Shown here one piece after another: positions 7,083 to 13,553 of a stretch of 64,000 nt of DNA (the first letter of the stretch is position 1; each line of letters begins with the position of its first letter). Origin of the DNA: Chitinophagaceae bacterium (GTDB lineage: Bacteria; Bacteroidota; Bacteroidia; Chitinophagales; Chitinophagaceae); assembly GCA_023957155.1 (NCBI GenBank), contig JAMLHK010000001.1:587169-651168 (forward strand). Direction: 5' to 3'. The notes below the pieces were generated by a model. The model was given only the letters and a program-made list of their open reading frames with translations, did no database searches and was not told where the DNA came from. Both the position numbers and the translations under genes were made by a program.

Positions 7083-7117
7083 ACCGTTACGACCGTTGCG
7101 GGTCACAGGATTTTAAG
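7064..7117 (-). other. 3' part of tRNA-Leu(UAA): probable attachment site (attL) of the ICE
   Basis: On the minus strand the sequence runs from anticodon loop CTTAAAA (7117-7111) through the 3' anticodon stem TCCTG and a long class II variable arm. It then passes a T arm with stem AACGG/CCGTT and loop TTCAACT, and reaches the acceptor strand CCGGGGC plus discriminator A (7064). Upstream of the loop the 5' anticodon stem is absent, so the tRNA identity stops exactly at the anticodon loop. This is what a tyrosine integrase leaves when it integrates into a tRNA 3' end. The intact gene should be at the far end of the ICE. Confidence 0.85.
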
Positions 7118-7203
7118 TGTCCGAAAATACTTTTCTTCATTTAACTTATGTGTGCTTATTTTAACTTAATGAATTGATTTTCAATATTTTAAACTATATT
7201 TCT

Positions 7204-7211
7204 TATCTTTG
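7204..7211 (+). promoter_or_regulatory. Probable -7 element of the integrase promoter
   Basis: TATCTTTG matches the Bacteroidota TAnnTTTG -7 element, about 100 bases before the integrase start. No good TTTG is at the ideal distance, so the promoter may need an activator. Confidence 0.4.
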
Positions 7212-7227
7212 CTGAACGCAATGAATT

Positions 7228-7243
7228 GGGTGTTTAACCACCC
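7228..7243 (+). promoter_or_regulatory. Hairpin in the integrase leader
   Basis: GGGTG/CACCC arms around a 6-base loop lie just downstream of the predicted transcription start. The direct repeat TGTTTGAAAA follows. This is a possible control site for integrase expression or an arm-type binding site. Confidence 0.35.
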
Positions 7244-7313
7244 GATTGTTTGAAAACTGTTTGAAAATTTTTGTGTGTGGTTGATTTAGTGTTAATGTTT
7301 AAATTTTCAAATT

Positions 7314-8693
7314 ATGTCTGTTACATTCAGCATTTTCCTCGACAAACGGAGGATCATTTCAAAAACCGATACTTACCCGATAAAGTTAAGGGTAACTTAT
7401 CGAAGAAAAAGCAAGGAGTACGAAATCGTACACAAATTGACGGAAGAGAATTTCAATAAAATTGAAGCTCCCCGGCTCTCGGAGTCCTTGCAAAAAATAA
7501 AGGACGACCTTAAAGAGATCAAAGGCATGATGGCTGTTGCTGTCAAAAAAGTATCTCCATTTGATTTTTGGGTTTTTAATCGTGATCACATATTACCCAA
7601 CAAGCTTTTTGTACAAAAGAAAACCAAGAAACCGTTGGCTGTGTCTTCTGAAACCGGAGCGGATACTTTTGACTATTCTGAATACGAAAAGCTATTCCCC
7701 ATCATTAAAGAAAGCCATGATGAAATTGGGAGAATATCGGGTGTCTATTGTGATTATATCAAGCAGCTTATCCGGGAGAAGCGCATAGGCAGTGCTACAA
7801 AATACCGAGATAGCTACAGTGTTATCAAAAGTTTTGGTGGTAATATGTACTTTCAGCACATAACGGTTGAATGGCTTAGATCATTCGAAGGCTGGATGCT
7901 TGGTAAAGGGCGCTCACGGGCTACCGTGGGAGGAATTTTACGTCACCTGCGGTGCATATTTAATGAGGCAAATCACAAAAAAATTATCAATAAAGAAATG
8001 TGCTATCCATTTGGACGGCGCAAGTACCAAATTCCAACGGGAAAGAAGCGAAAGAGGTCATTAGAATTAGCCGACATTAAGAAATTATATTTCAGCGAAC
8101 CTTCCTGCGATTCGGAAGCCTATGCTAAGGCGCTTTGGTTCTTCATGTATTTCGGCAATGGGATGAACCCTAAAGACGTTGCCTATCTGAAATACAAAAA
8201 CATTGACGGTGAGTATTTCTCCTTTTACCGGCAGAAGACAGACCTCACTTCACGCCATGATCCGGCGCTTATCACGGTATATATAAATGAGGATATGCGT
8301 ACCACTATTGAGCGGTATGGCAATAAGGACAGAGATCCCAATAACTTTGTATTTCCGGTATTAAAAGAAGGGATGACCCCACTGGAGGAATATTTTGCAA
8401 TACCGCGCTTCACCCGTTTTATTAATGACTGGATGAAGAAAATTGGTAAGCGGCATGGCATTGAACTTGCCCCGACAACCATTGTGACAAGGCATAGTTT
8501 TTCCACAATTATGAAGCGTTCGGGCGCAAGCACCGAGTTTATCCAGGAGGCTTTGGGACACATGGATAAAAAGACAACAGAAAATTACCTGGGCAGTTTT
8601 GAGCAGCAAGTCAAAAAGGAGTTTGCACACAAATTAGAGGCGTTTAAAAATGACCGTGAGGAATTAGAAGTAGTTGATGCGGATATATTGTAG
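7314..8693 (+). CDS. int: Tyrosine recombinase (ICE integrase)
   Basis: The protein has 459 residues with the Bacteroidota ICE layout: an N-terminal arm-binding domain (MSVTFSIFLDKRR), a SAM-like core-binding domain (about 145-235) and a catalytic domain. Box II reads TRHSFST, the later histidine is in LGHMDKKTTENYLG, and the nucleophile is Tyr 425. At box I the usual arginine (G-L-R) is Asn 285 (GNGMNPKD), a substitution also tolerated in IntDOT-type enzymes. The gene starts about 200 bp inside the tRNA-Leu fragment and reads into the element, as expected for an ICE integrase. Confidence 0.93.
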   Translation: MSVTFSIFLDKRRIISKTDTYPIKLRVTYRRKSKEYEIVHKLTEENFNKIEAPRLSESLQKIKDDLKEIKGMMAVAVKKVSPFDFWVFNRDHILPNKLFVQKKTKKPLAVSSETGADTFDYSEYEKLFPIIKESHDEIGRISGVYCDYIKQLIREKRIGSATKYRDSYSVIKSFGGNMYFQHITVEWLRSFEGWMLGKGRSRATVGGILRHLRCIFNEANHKKIINKEMCYPFGRRKYQIPTGKKRKRSLELADIKKLYFSEPSCDSEAYAKALWFFMYFGNGMNPKDVAYLKYKNIDGEYFSFYRQKTDLTSRHDPALITVYINEDMRTTIERYGNKDRDPNNFVFPVLKEGMTPLEEYFAIPRFTRFINDWMKKIGKRHGIELAPTTIVTRHSFSTIMKRSGASTEFIQEALGHMDKKTTENYLGSFEQQVKKEFAHKLEAFKNDREELEVVDADIL

Positions 8694-8734
8694 GGAAAAA
8701 GCATTACCTGAAATATCAGTCGGACACGTACCGG

Positions 8735-8766
8735 ATGCCAGGTATTTTGAATGGAATACCTGACAT
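8735..8766. terminator. Bidirectional terminator between int and abiEii
   Basis: ATG-C-CAGGTATT (8735-8746) pairs with AATACCTG-A-CAT (8755-8766), a 12-position stem with one mismatch, followed by TCTGTTTT on the plus strand. It separates two converging genes. Confidence 0.6.
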
Positions 8767-8802
8767 CTGTTTTAAGCGATGGAACGCAGCACTATTTCGC
8801 TA

Positions 8803-9603
8803 TCATAATTTAAAGTGCCTTTTTGCTTTCCTGAAAACGTCGTCAAATCCGGGTAATTCAAAGACCTGATTTTTCAATTTCTTCTCCCATCCTTGTTTAA
8901 GGTTCTTTTCCTTTGCCAAAACTTTCGCTTCAAACTGCGCAGGATCGTGCTTTTTGTTTTTTGCCTTACGTTCAAATTCCGGTTTGTGATAGCGGGTATT
9001 CTTCCCTTCATATTCGGTCAGATACCAAAAGTCAAACAAGTCTCTCGGTTCCGTTCTGCCCATCAGGGCAGTCATTTTTTCAATGAGGACTTCCGATAGT
9101 GAGTAACATTGCAGATGAAAAGACTGTTTAGGTAAATCGGAATATAGAATGATTACTTTTCGCTGCTCTACCGGATATTCCAATATTTCGCCACGGGTAA
9201 TGTCAATTTTAACGTCCCGGCTACTGATATTACCCTGAAGCGGCCCCATGTAGTTGATGTAAAAGGCAAGACTTCCGCTTATATGCGTATTCGATTCGCC
9301 GAATTGCAGGGAGATATTGGCTTCCTCTTTTACAAAGGCATATACCTTTTCAAATTCCTGCAATAACTGCTCGTTGGTTAATTTTTCGTCCAGTAAGGTA
9401 AAGTCCAGGTCTTCAGAAAATCGGTATTCGGGAAAGTATATTTTCTTTAGCACCGTTCCACCTTTGAACACAAGCTGTTTTGATAATAATTCATTATTGG
9501 CAATGCCTAACAATATCCAGCTTAGAATATAATCCTTCTCGATCTGCGTATCTTTCAACTTATTTTTTGCGGCAACCGCATTGATTTCCTTAACGTGTAT
9601 CAT
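8803..9603 (-). CDS. abiEii: AbiEii-type nucleotidyltransferase toxin
   Basis: The protein has 266 residues. The nucleotidyltransferase signature is clear: FKGGTVLKK followed by RFSEDLDF (about residues 47-70), the GS/G-x-D-x-D active site of the AbiEii/AbiGii family. AbiEii toxins act with AbiEi as type IV toxin-antitoxin systems that abort phage infection; the family transfers nucleotides to cellular targets, tRNA in the MenT relatives. The gene begins 3 bases after the antitoxin stop, on the same strand, so the pair is one operon. Length is in the normal range for short AbiEii. Confidence 0.92.
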   Translation of the reverse strand: MIHVKEINAVAAKNKLKDTQIEKDYILSWILLGIANNELLSKQLVFKGGTVLKKIYFPEYRFSEDLDFTLLDEKLTNEQLLQEFEKVYAFVKEEANISLQFGESNTHISGSLAFYINYMGPLQGNISSRDVKIDITRGEILEYPVEQRKVIILYSDLPKQSFHLQCYSLSEVLIEKMTALMGRTEPRDLFDFWYLTEYEGKNTRYHKPEFERKAKNKKHDPAQFEAKVLAKEKNLKQGWEKKLKNQVFELPGFDDVFRKAKRHFKL

Positions 9604-9606
9604 ATC

Positions 9607-10434
9607 TTAAGTGAATATCGGTGAGGTAATGTCTTCCAAATCTATGTTCTGCTGGATATTCCAGCGGCTGATCATTTTTCCCTGCTTTTCGTAAGAAGGT
9701 TCTAACAGTGCGAATGACGGGCTTTTTAGCTGCTGCAAGCGTTCAATAATAGGGCTGTCTATTTGCAGCAATTCCAGTAAAAAACCCAGTCTTTTAATTA
9801 CAGTCTGAGCATTAAATTTCTTACAATACTCCAGAAGTTTTTCATAATCAATTTTGTCTTTTACCTTAAATAATGCCTTACTTATTTCGGCTATACCTCC
9901 GCCATAATCGGGCTTATACAGGCAATCAACAAACGTTTTTTCAAGGTCGCTTCCCCGCACTTTAGTAAAGCTGTCAATCCAGACGTTCTTTTCGCCGAAA
10001 AAGTGTGTTTTGTTATGGTAGATGAACTGGAATTGCCTGTTCCCAATCGCGAGAACGGAGGGCTTAATCTGCTTATCTACTACGACCTGTTCAACCATTG
10101 AAGGCTGCGTGATAAGACTGTGTAATTCCAATGCGCTGTAATAGCCTATATAGTAATTTGCATTGCCGGCAAGATAGCCCGCTACTAAATGTGCGTTGGG
10201 AAAATAATTGCTGGCTTCCTGATCATACGGAATGATCCAATAAAGTCCGTCCTTCAGCCGCAACAGCAGTCCACGATTTACCATATCTCTCATAAGTTTG
10301 CGGACGGCATCAGCCGATGAATTTTTAAGAAGGGATGTCGCTTCTGCCAGGGTAAAACCCGGCTGGTTCAGGCTTGTGAAATGCCTGATCACTTCAGCAG
10401 ATTGCGTGGATAGTGTCTTATGTCTTGTATCCAT
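9607..10434 (-). CDS. abiEi: AbiEi-type antitoxin and autorepressor
   Basis: The protein has 275 residues. The N-terminal winged helix (about 1-75, with GFTLAEATSLL, DAVRKLMRDMVNRGLLLRLKDGLYWI) is the DNA-binding domain. The rest is the AbiEi C-terminal domain that neutralises the toxin (YYIGYYSALELHSL, DLEKTFVDCLYKPDYGGGI). AbiEi proteins repress their own operon by binding inverted repeats. Two copies of a GACTTT-N-AAAGTC operator flank the promoter here, which supports autorepression directly. It is the first gene of the pair. Confidence 0.92.
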   Translation of the reverse strand: MDTRHKTLSTQSAEVIRHFTSLNQPGFTLAEATSLLKNSSADAVRKLMRDMVNRGLLLRLKDGLYWIIPYDQEASNYFPNAHLVAGYLAGNANYYIGYYSALELHSLITQPSMVEQVVVDKQIKPSVLAIGNRQFQFIYHNKTHFFGEKNVWIDSFTKVRGSDLEKTFVDCLYKPDYGGGIAEISKALFKVKDKIDYEKLLEYCKKFNAQTVIKRLGFLLELLQIDSPIIERLQQLKSPSFALLEPSYEKQGKMISRWNIQQNIDLEDITSPIFT

Positions 10435-10439
10435 TTTGA

Positions 10440-10452
10440 GACTTTTAAAGTC
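10440..10452. promoter_or_regulatory. Downstream AbiEi operator copy
   Basis: GACTTT-T-AAAGTC lies between the predicted transcription start and the abiEi ATG. It has the same core as the large palindrome centred at 10509; the centres are exactly 63 bp apart. Confidence 0.6.
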
Positions 10453-10456
10453 CTTG

Positions 10457-10488
10457 CAAAGATATGAAACCTAAAAATAATTATCAAA
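10457..10488 (-). promoter_or_regulatory. abiE operon promoter
   Basis: Read on the minus strand: TTTG (10488-10485), 20 bases, TATCTTTG (10464-10457), a good Bacteroidota promoter. It is bracketed by the two operator copies. Confidence 0.65.
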
Positions 10489-10529
10489 TATATCTAATTT
10501 GGGACTTTAAAAGTCCCAAATTAGATATA
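10489..10529. promoter_or_regulatory. 41-bp perfect palindrome, upstream AbiEi operator
   Basis: Twenty-base arms around a central A (10509) are perfectly complementary. The inner part is GGGACTTT-A-AAAGTCCC. It abuts the -33 element of the abiE promoter. Such length is far more than one repressor dimer needs and may hold two dimers or extrude a cruciform. Confidence 0.7.
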
Positions 10530-10613
10530 AAACATAGATATTGCCTTCCACCGCAGAAAGGAAGGGGTTGGTTGGCGACCCTAAGAAGTGTAATATTTTT
10601 ATGGTAAATTACT

Positions 10614-10638
10614 TTGAGGTTCCAAATTGGAACCTCAA
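10614..10638. repeat. 25-bp perfect palindrome between abiE and the small ICE genes
   Basis: TTGAGGTTCCAA and TTGGAACCTCAA flank a single A. It differs from the AbiEi operator core. It lies in the 274-bp gap between abiEi and the end of the small membrane-protein gene, and may be an operator or part of a terminator; there is no T-run beside it. Confidence 0.5.
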
Positions 10639-10708
10639 GTTCAGAAAACGGCTTTCTTACAATAAGTAATTTCCATACAACCCTGTATAGTTTTATTTCC
10701 GCACTGCT

Positions 10709-10942
10709 TTATTTAAACAGCCATCCCCACAGCCCCCACAGCATCAGAACTAATGCTGCCCACTTCAATACCCATTCGATAAAAAGCGTAATCAAGCCCA
10801 CGAAATAGTTATTGAAATGCTGCAACCCGCCTAAGCCCCTGCGGTTAAACTGTCGCATACCCACAAGTAACCTGATTGCTAATCCGACAAAAAACATTGT
10901 CGGGTAAGGCATAGCCTGTAATAGTCTGATGATTGTTTCCAT
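10709..10942 (-). CDS. Small integral membrane protein of the ICE
   Basis: It encodes 77 residues from ATG 10942 (an in-frame start further upstream at 11020 would overlap the neighbour and is not used). Two hydrophobic helices are visible, around residues 12-32 and 48-75, the latter Trp-rich (LWGLWGWLF). Database names such as 'molybdenum permease' seen for this kind of protein are not supported by the sequence. It lies downstream of small ICE genes on the same strand. The function is unknown; a role at the mating channel or in entry exclusion is possible. Confidence 0.55.
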   Translation of the reverse strand: METIIRLLQAMPYPTMFFVGLAIRLLVGMRQFNRRGLGGLQHFNNYFVGLITLFIEWVLKWAALVLMLWGLWGWLFK

Positions 10943-10968
10943 AATCTTATTTTTTATTCTGACCGTTA

Positions 10969-11157
10969 TCAACTGATTTTGCCTTGCAAGGCAATCAGCT
11001 TGTTGTATATGTCGCTCCAATAGGCTTGCTGTCTGCTATCTGCTATCGGTTGGGGTGGTATGTGATAGCAGTTCTTAAAGTATGCTGCCCGTTCTATGGC
11101 TGCGGTGAGGTCTGTAACGTCAATTTGTTCCCCGTTCAAATCCGTTATCTTCATCAC
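10969..11157 (-). CDS. Small hypothetical ICE protein
   Basis: It encodes 62 residues, with the start at ATG 11157 or the adjacent ATG 11154. The sequence begins MKITDLNGEQIDVTDL and continues with an aromatic helical part (AAYFKNCYHIP). It overlaps the preceding gene by 38 bases, which is typical of translationally coupled ICE accessory genes. No function is recognised. Confidence 0.6.
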   Translation of the reverse strand: MMKITDLNGEQIDVTDLTAAIERAAYFKNCYHIPPQPIADSRQQAYWSDIYNKLIALQGKIS

Positions 11158-11380
11158 TTTCTTTTTTTGTTTGTATGTTGTAATACTTCAGAAATAAGTC
11201 GTAGTCAAAATCAATCAGGGAATACACATCCAAAAACAGTTCATCAACCTGTTGATAGGTTAAACACGTATGTACATCTCCCATTACTATATGGATGCTT
11301 CCGTTTCGTGCCTGATAAATGTTGAAATAGCCGCCTTTCCGTCCGTTGTTTAATTCGTATCTGAAATAGTTCGTTTTCAT
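11120..11380 (-). CDS. Small hypothetical ICE protein
   Basis: It encodes 86 residues. A beta-rich first half (YFRYELNNGRKGGYFNIYQ, IHIVMGDVHTCL) is followed by a helical acidic part and a charged tail. It is the middle gene of a minus-strand cluster that also includes the 125-residue protein and the DUF932 gene. The stop lies inside the next gene. No family is recognised. Confidence 0.6.
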   Translation of the reverse strand: MKTNYFRYELNNGRKGGYFNIYQARNGSIHIVMGDVHTCLTYQQVDELFLDVYSLIDFDYDLFLKYYNIQTKKESDEDNGFERGTN

Positions 11381-11389
11381 ATCTACGCT

Positions 11390-11767
11390 TTATGGGTTAA
11401 ATAATAGGTCAATGGCTAACACAAACTTGTGGTTGCTATGCTTCCGTATGGAGGTGTACGACAACATGCAATGCACCATGTACAATGCGGTATAGCCATC
11501 AAATAACTGGTCGGCGAACAGGCGGCTTTGTGTATGTAGCCGCTTTCCGTACTTGCCTATCTTATTTCTGACTTCTTCTACAAAGGATAGCCATGCTTCA
11601 ACCGTTAGTAATCCGTTTTTCCATTGGTTGCGTATAGCCTGTTCGTCTTCCAGTATGGTTAGGCACATATTGTTTGTATATTCCAGTAAGGCGGGTATTT
11701 CCTGCGGAAACAATTCATGCAGTAACCTCGCTTTCTCTACGTTTATTAAATCTTCTAAAGGTTTCAT
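11390..11767 (-). CDS. Hypothetical helical ICE protein
   Basis: The protein has 125 residues with start ATG 11767 (MKPLEDLINVEKARLL). An earlier ATG at 11878 would run into the DUF932 gene and is rejected. It is almost entirely helical, with two conserved-looking amphipathic pieces (LLEYTNNMCLTILEDE, YGKRLHTQSRLFADQLFDGY). It sits in the small-gene cluster that accompanies DUF932 genes in ICEs of this phylum. The function is not known. Confidence 0.65.
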   Translation of the reverse strand: MKPLEDLINVEKARLLHELFPQEIPALLEYTNNMCLTILEDEQAIRNQWKNGLLTVEAWLSFVEEVRNKIGKYGKRLHTQSRLFADQLFDGYTALYMVHCMLSYTSIRKHSNHKFVLAIDLLFNP

Positions 11768-11829
11768 GATACCTGATTTTGAAAAGTGAGTAATAAGGAC
11801 AGGCAGACATTGCTGCCTGTCCCATAGTT

Positions 11830-12903
11830 TTAATTCAGGGTAAGCATATCTGCACCGTCTTTGGCAAACTGGCTGCACAGTTCAAATGCACGTTGGGCTT
11901 TAGCCTGTGCTGTACCTCCCATTACAATGGATTGCAGCTTGCTTTCATCGTCTTTGTAATTCCGCACATTCTGATAGTAACCCGTTACGGCATTGTATGC
12001 CCCGAATACAGTTCCTTTGGTTGTATTCATTTGTTGTGTGTCCGCCATCATTCCGTAAGCAATAGCATCTTCTACCGTATTTTTGAATAGCGTTGACAGT
12101 TTATCGTCTGCACCTTTTTTAAGCGCATCCAATGTTTCCTTATTCGGGCAAAGTGCCAGTTGAATAAGTTTCTTCACTTCGGTATCTGTGATACGCACCT
12201 TTGTCCAATGGTTGAAAATGTCCTCCAGTTGGGTACTTAACTGATTAGCCAAACCCATTACTTTATGAGCGTTTTCCAAACGCTGCTTTGCGCCTGATGT
12301 ATGGCGAATGCGTATTACATTAGACATATTGCCCAATGCTGCATTAAGGGTGTTTTGGCAAACGATACGCACAGGTGTAAATGCAGCGGTAATACTTCCT
12401 GTACCATCATGTGAGGTTGTCAAGAAGATGTATTTTTCGGTAACATCATCTCCGTTACCTACCCGGATGTAGTCAGGAAGTTTGGCTGTAATAAATATGC
12501 GCTCTCCGTTGCCTAATGCTCCTGCGGTTTCATACAGGATGCCATCGCTTCCACCTACAATAGCGTCAAAAAACGCAAAGGCATCTGCATTCTGTACGAT
12601 CTGGTAGTCCTTGCCCACTACGCCAAAAACCTGGTTGGTGTCGGTTCGCATGGTGGCGAAGTTGTCAGACAGTAAGATATTGCCACCTTCTTTTATTTCA
12701 CCGTCATCGCCTATGCTAACGCCTGTGCCACGGGTGTATAAAGGTGATTTGATAACCTCGAAATCAAGTCCTGCATATTTGATAGCTTCGGCGCTGGTGG
12801 GGTATTGTTCTACTATCTGCCCCAAATTGTGCCATGCTTTCTGCTGTACGCTAAAGAAGCTGTATTTACCTGTACGTGTGTTATAATTAAGATTATGTGC
12901 CAT
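11830..12903 (-). CDS. DUF932 phage/plasmid-like protein
   Basis: The protein has 357 residues and matches the DUF932 family throughout. The N-terminus has the WHNLGQIVEQYPTSAEAIKYAGLDF region, and the middle carries SDNFATMRTDTNQVFGVVGKDYQIVQN and a TSHDGTGSITAAFTPVRIVCQNTL core, ending in a helical domain. DUF932 proteins are widespread in plasmids, phages and ICEs, often beside SSB genes; their function is not established, although some are linked to DNA repair or recombination. The (truncated) ssb-like gene lies immediately upstream, as in related elements. Confidence 0.88.
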   Translation of the reverse strand: MAHNLNYNTRTGKYSFFSVQQKAWHNLGQIVEQYPTSAEAIKYAGLDFEVIKSPLYTRGTGVSIGDDGEIKEGGNILLSDNFATMRTDTNQVFGVVGKDYQIVQNADAFAFFDAIVGGSDGILYETAGALGNGERIFITAKLPDYIRVGNGDDVTEKYIFLTTSHDGTGSITAAFTPVRIVCQNTLNAALGNMSNVIRIRHTSGAKQRLENAHKVMGLANQLSTQLEDIFNHWTKVRITDTEVKKLIQLALCPNKETLDALKKGADDKLSTLFKNTVEDAIAYGMMADTQQMNTTKGTVFGAYNAVTGYYQNVRNYKDDESKLQSIVMGGTAQAKAQRAFELCSQFAKDGADMLTLN

Positions 12904-12944
12904 GATTGAAAATTTTTAAAAGTTGATAAATGAGAATTGAGTGA

Positions 12945-13097
12945 TTAGAAAGGCAAGTCTTCATTGCCATTGTTAGTAGGTACTGTGCATTTGTTCCGGT
13001 AGCTCTCGTTCTTCACTGCGGAAAAATTCACTACCTGTTTGCTGCTCGGCGAGGTACTGATGTGTGCGCCTCTCGTTGATCTTCTAATGATGTTCAT
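12945..13097 (-). pseudogene. Internally deleted single-stranded DNA-binding protein gene
   Basis: Fifty codons from ATG 13097 to TAA 12945. The first part (MNIIRRSTRG, then KQVVNFSAVKNESYRNK) matches the opening strands of ICE-type SSB proteins, which normally continue for about 80 more residues of the OB fold. Here the frame jumps after residue 37 to the acidic tail NNGNEDLPF. This is an in-frame internal deletion that leaves both ends. It cannot form an OB fold. It could still be expressed as a tail-bearing peptide that competes for SSB partners, but decay is simpler. It precedes the DUF932 gene by 41 bases. Confidence 0.75.
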
Positions 13098-13150
13098 GAT
13101 TTTTAATTTTTAATTGTGAAACCATTTTGTTTGCTTCTTTTTTTCACCCG

Positions 13151-13343
13151 CCTGCCCTAAAAGGCATTTTTCCAAAAGAAAAAACGGGAAAAAAGAAAGC
13201 AGCGACAGAGTGTAGCCGAAGGCGCGAAGAGCTATAAGTCCCGAAGGGTGCAAGCGTAGCGCAGCATTATGCGCTCGTAGCAACGAAGGCGTAACTATCT
13301 TAGCTGCCTTTTTGCCCGTTTCTTTGGAAAATGCCAAAGCAGG
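13151..13343. repeat. Long imperfect inverted repeat in a 450-bp non-coding block
   Basis: The arms 13151-13203 and 13303-13343 read similarly on opposite strands (left CCTGCC..GGCATTTTTCC..ACGGG..GCAGC; right, reversed, CCTGC..GGCATTTTCC..ACGGG..GCAGC). Between them is a hairpin AGCGCA/TGCGCT (13258-13263, 13270-13275) and several CGAAGG words. The whole stretch 13098-13507 has no convincing gene; two minus-strand frames across it have compositions driven by the repeats. It could be a structured RNA, a single-strand initiation site or a transfer origin. Confidence 0.6.
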
Positions 13344-13507
13344 CTGGTTGCCATTTCAGCTAATTCAACCTTGATGATAGCTTGAATAATGAAGCATGAG
13401 GGGGATGTAAGGCGGCGAGGAGATGAGCCGGTCACGATGCAATCGGGACGGAAGCGAAGTGTACCCTGGAATGACCCGACCCGAAGGGACATGCCTAAAA
13501 AATAAAA

Positions 13508-13531
13508 AAGCCGAAGACAGTTCTCCGGCTT
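13508..13531 (-). terminator. Rho-independent terminator of the defence operon
   Basis: Arms AAGCCG and CGGCTT, with a T-run on the minus strand (13499-13509). It lies 22 bases past the stop of the last gene of the minus-strand run that starts at 18954. Confidence 0.75.
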
Positions 13532-13553
13532 ATATACTAAAAGCTGTGTGAAG

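Noticed and set aside
7064-7117. Complete tRNA-Leu gene
   Set aside because: The 5' half (acceptor, D arm and 5' anticodon stem) is absent from the adjacent sequence.
10943-11020. N-terminal extension of the 10709 membrane protein
   Set aside because: It overlaps the neighbouring gene; the internal ATG gives a normal two-helix protein.
11768-11878. N-terminal extension of the 11390 gene
   Set aside because: It would overlap the DUF932 gene and reads as antisense-like, Cys/Arg-rich sequence.
13110-13492. Two minus-strand frames (13110-13337 and 13295-13492)
   Set aside because: They are made by the inverted repeat and CGAAGG-rich sequence; neither has a start context, and they overlap each other.
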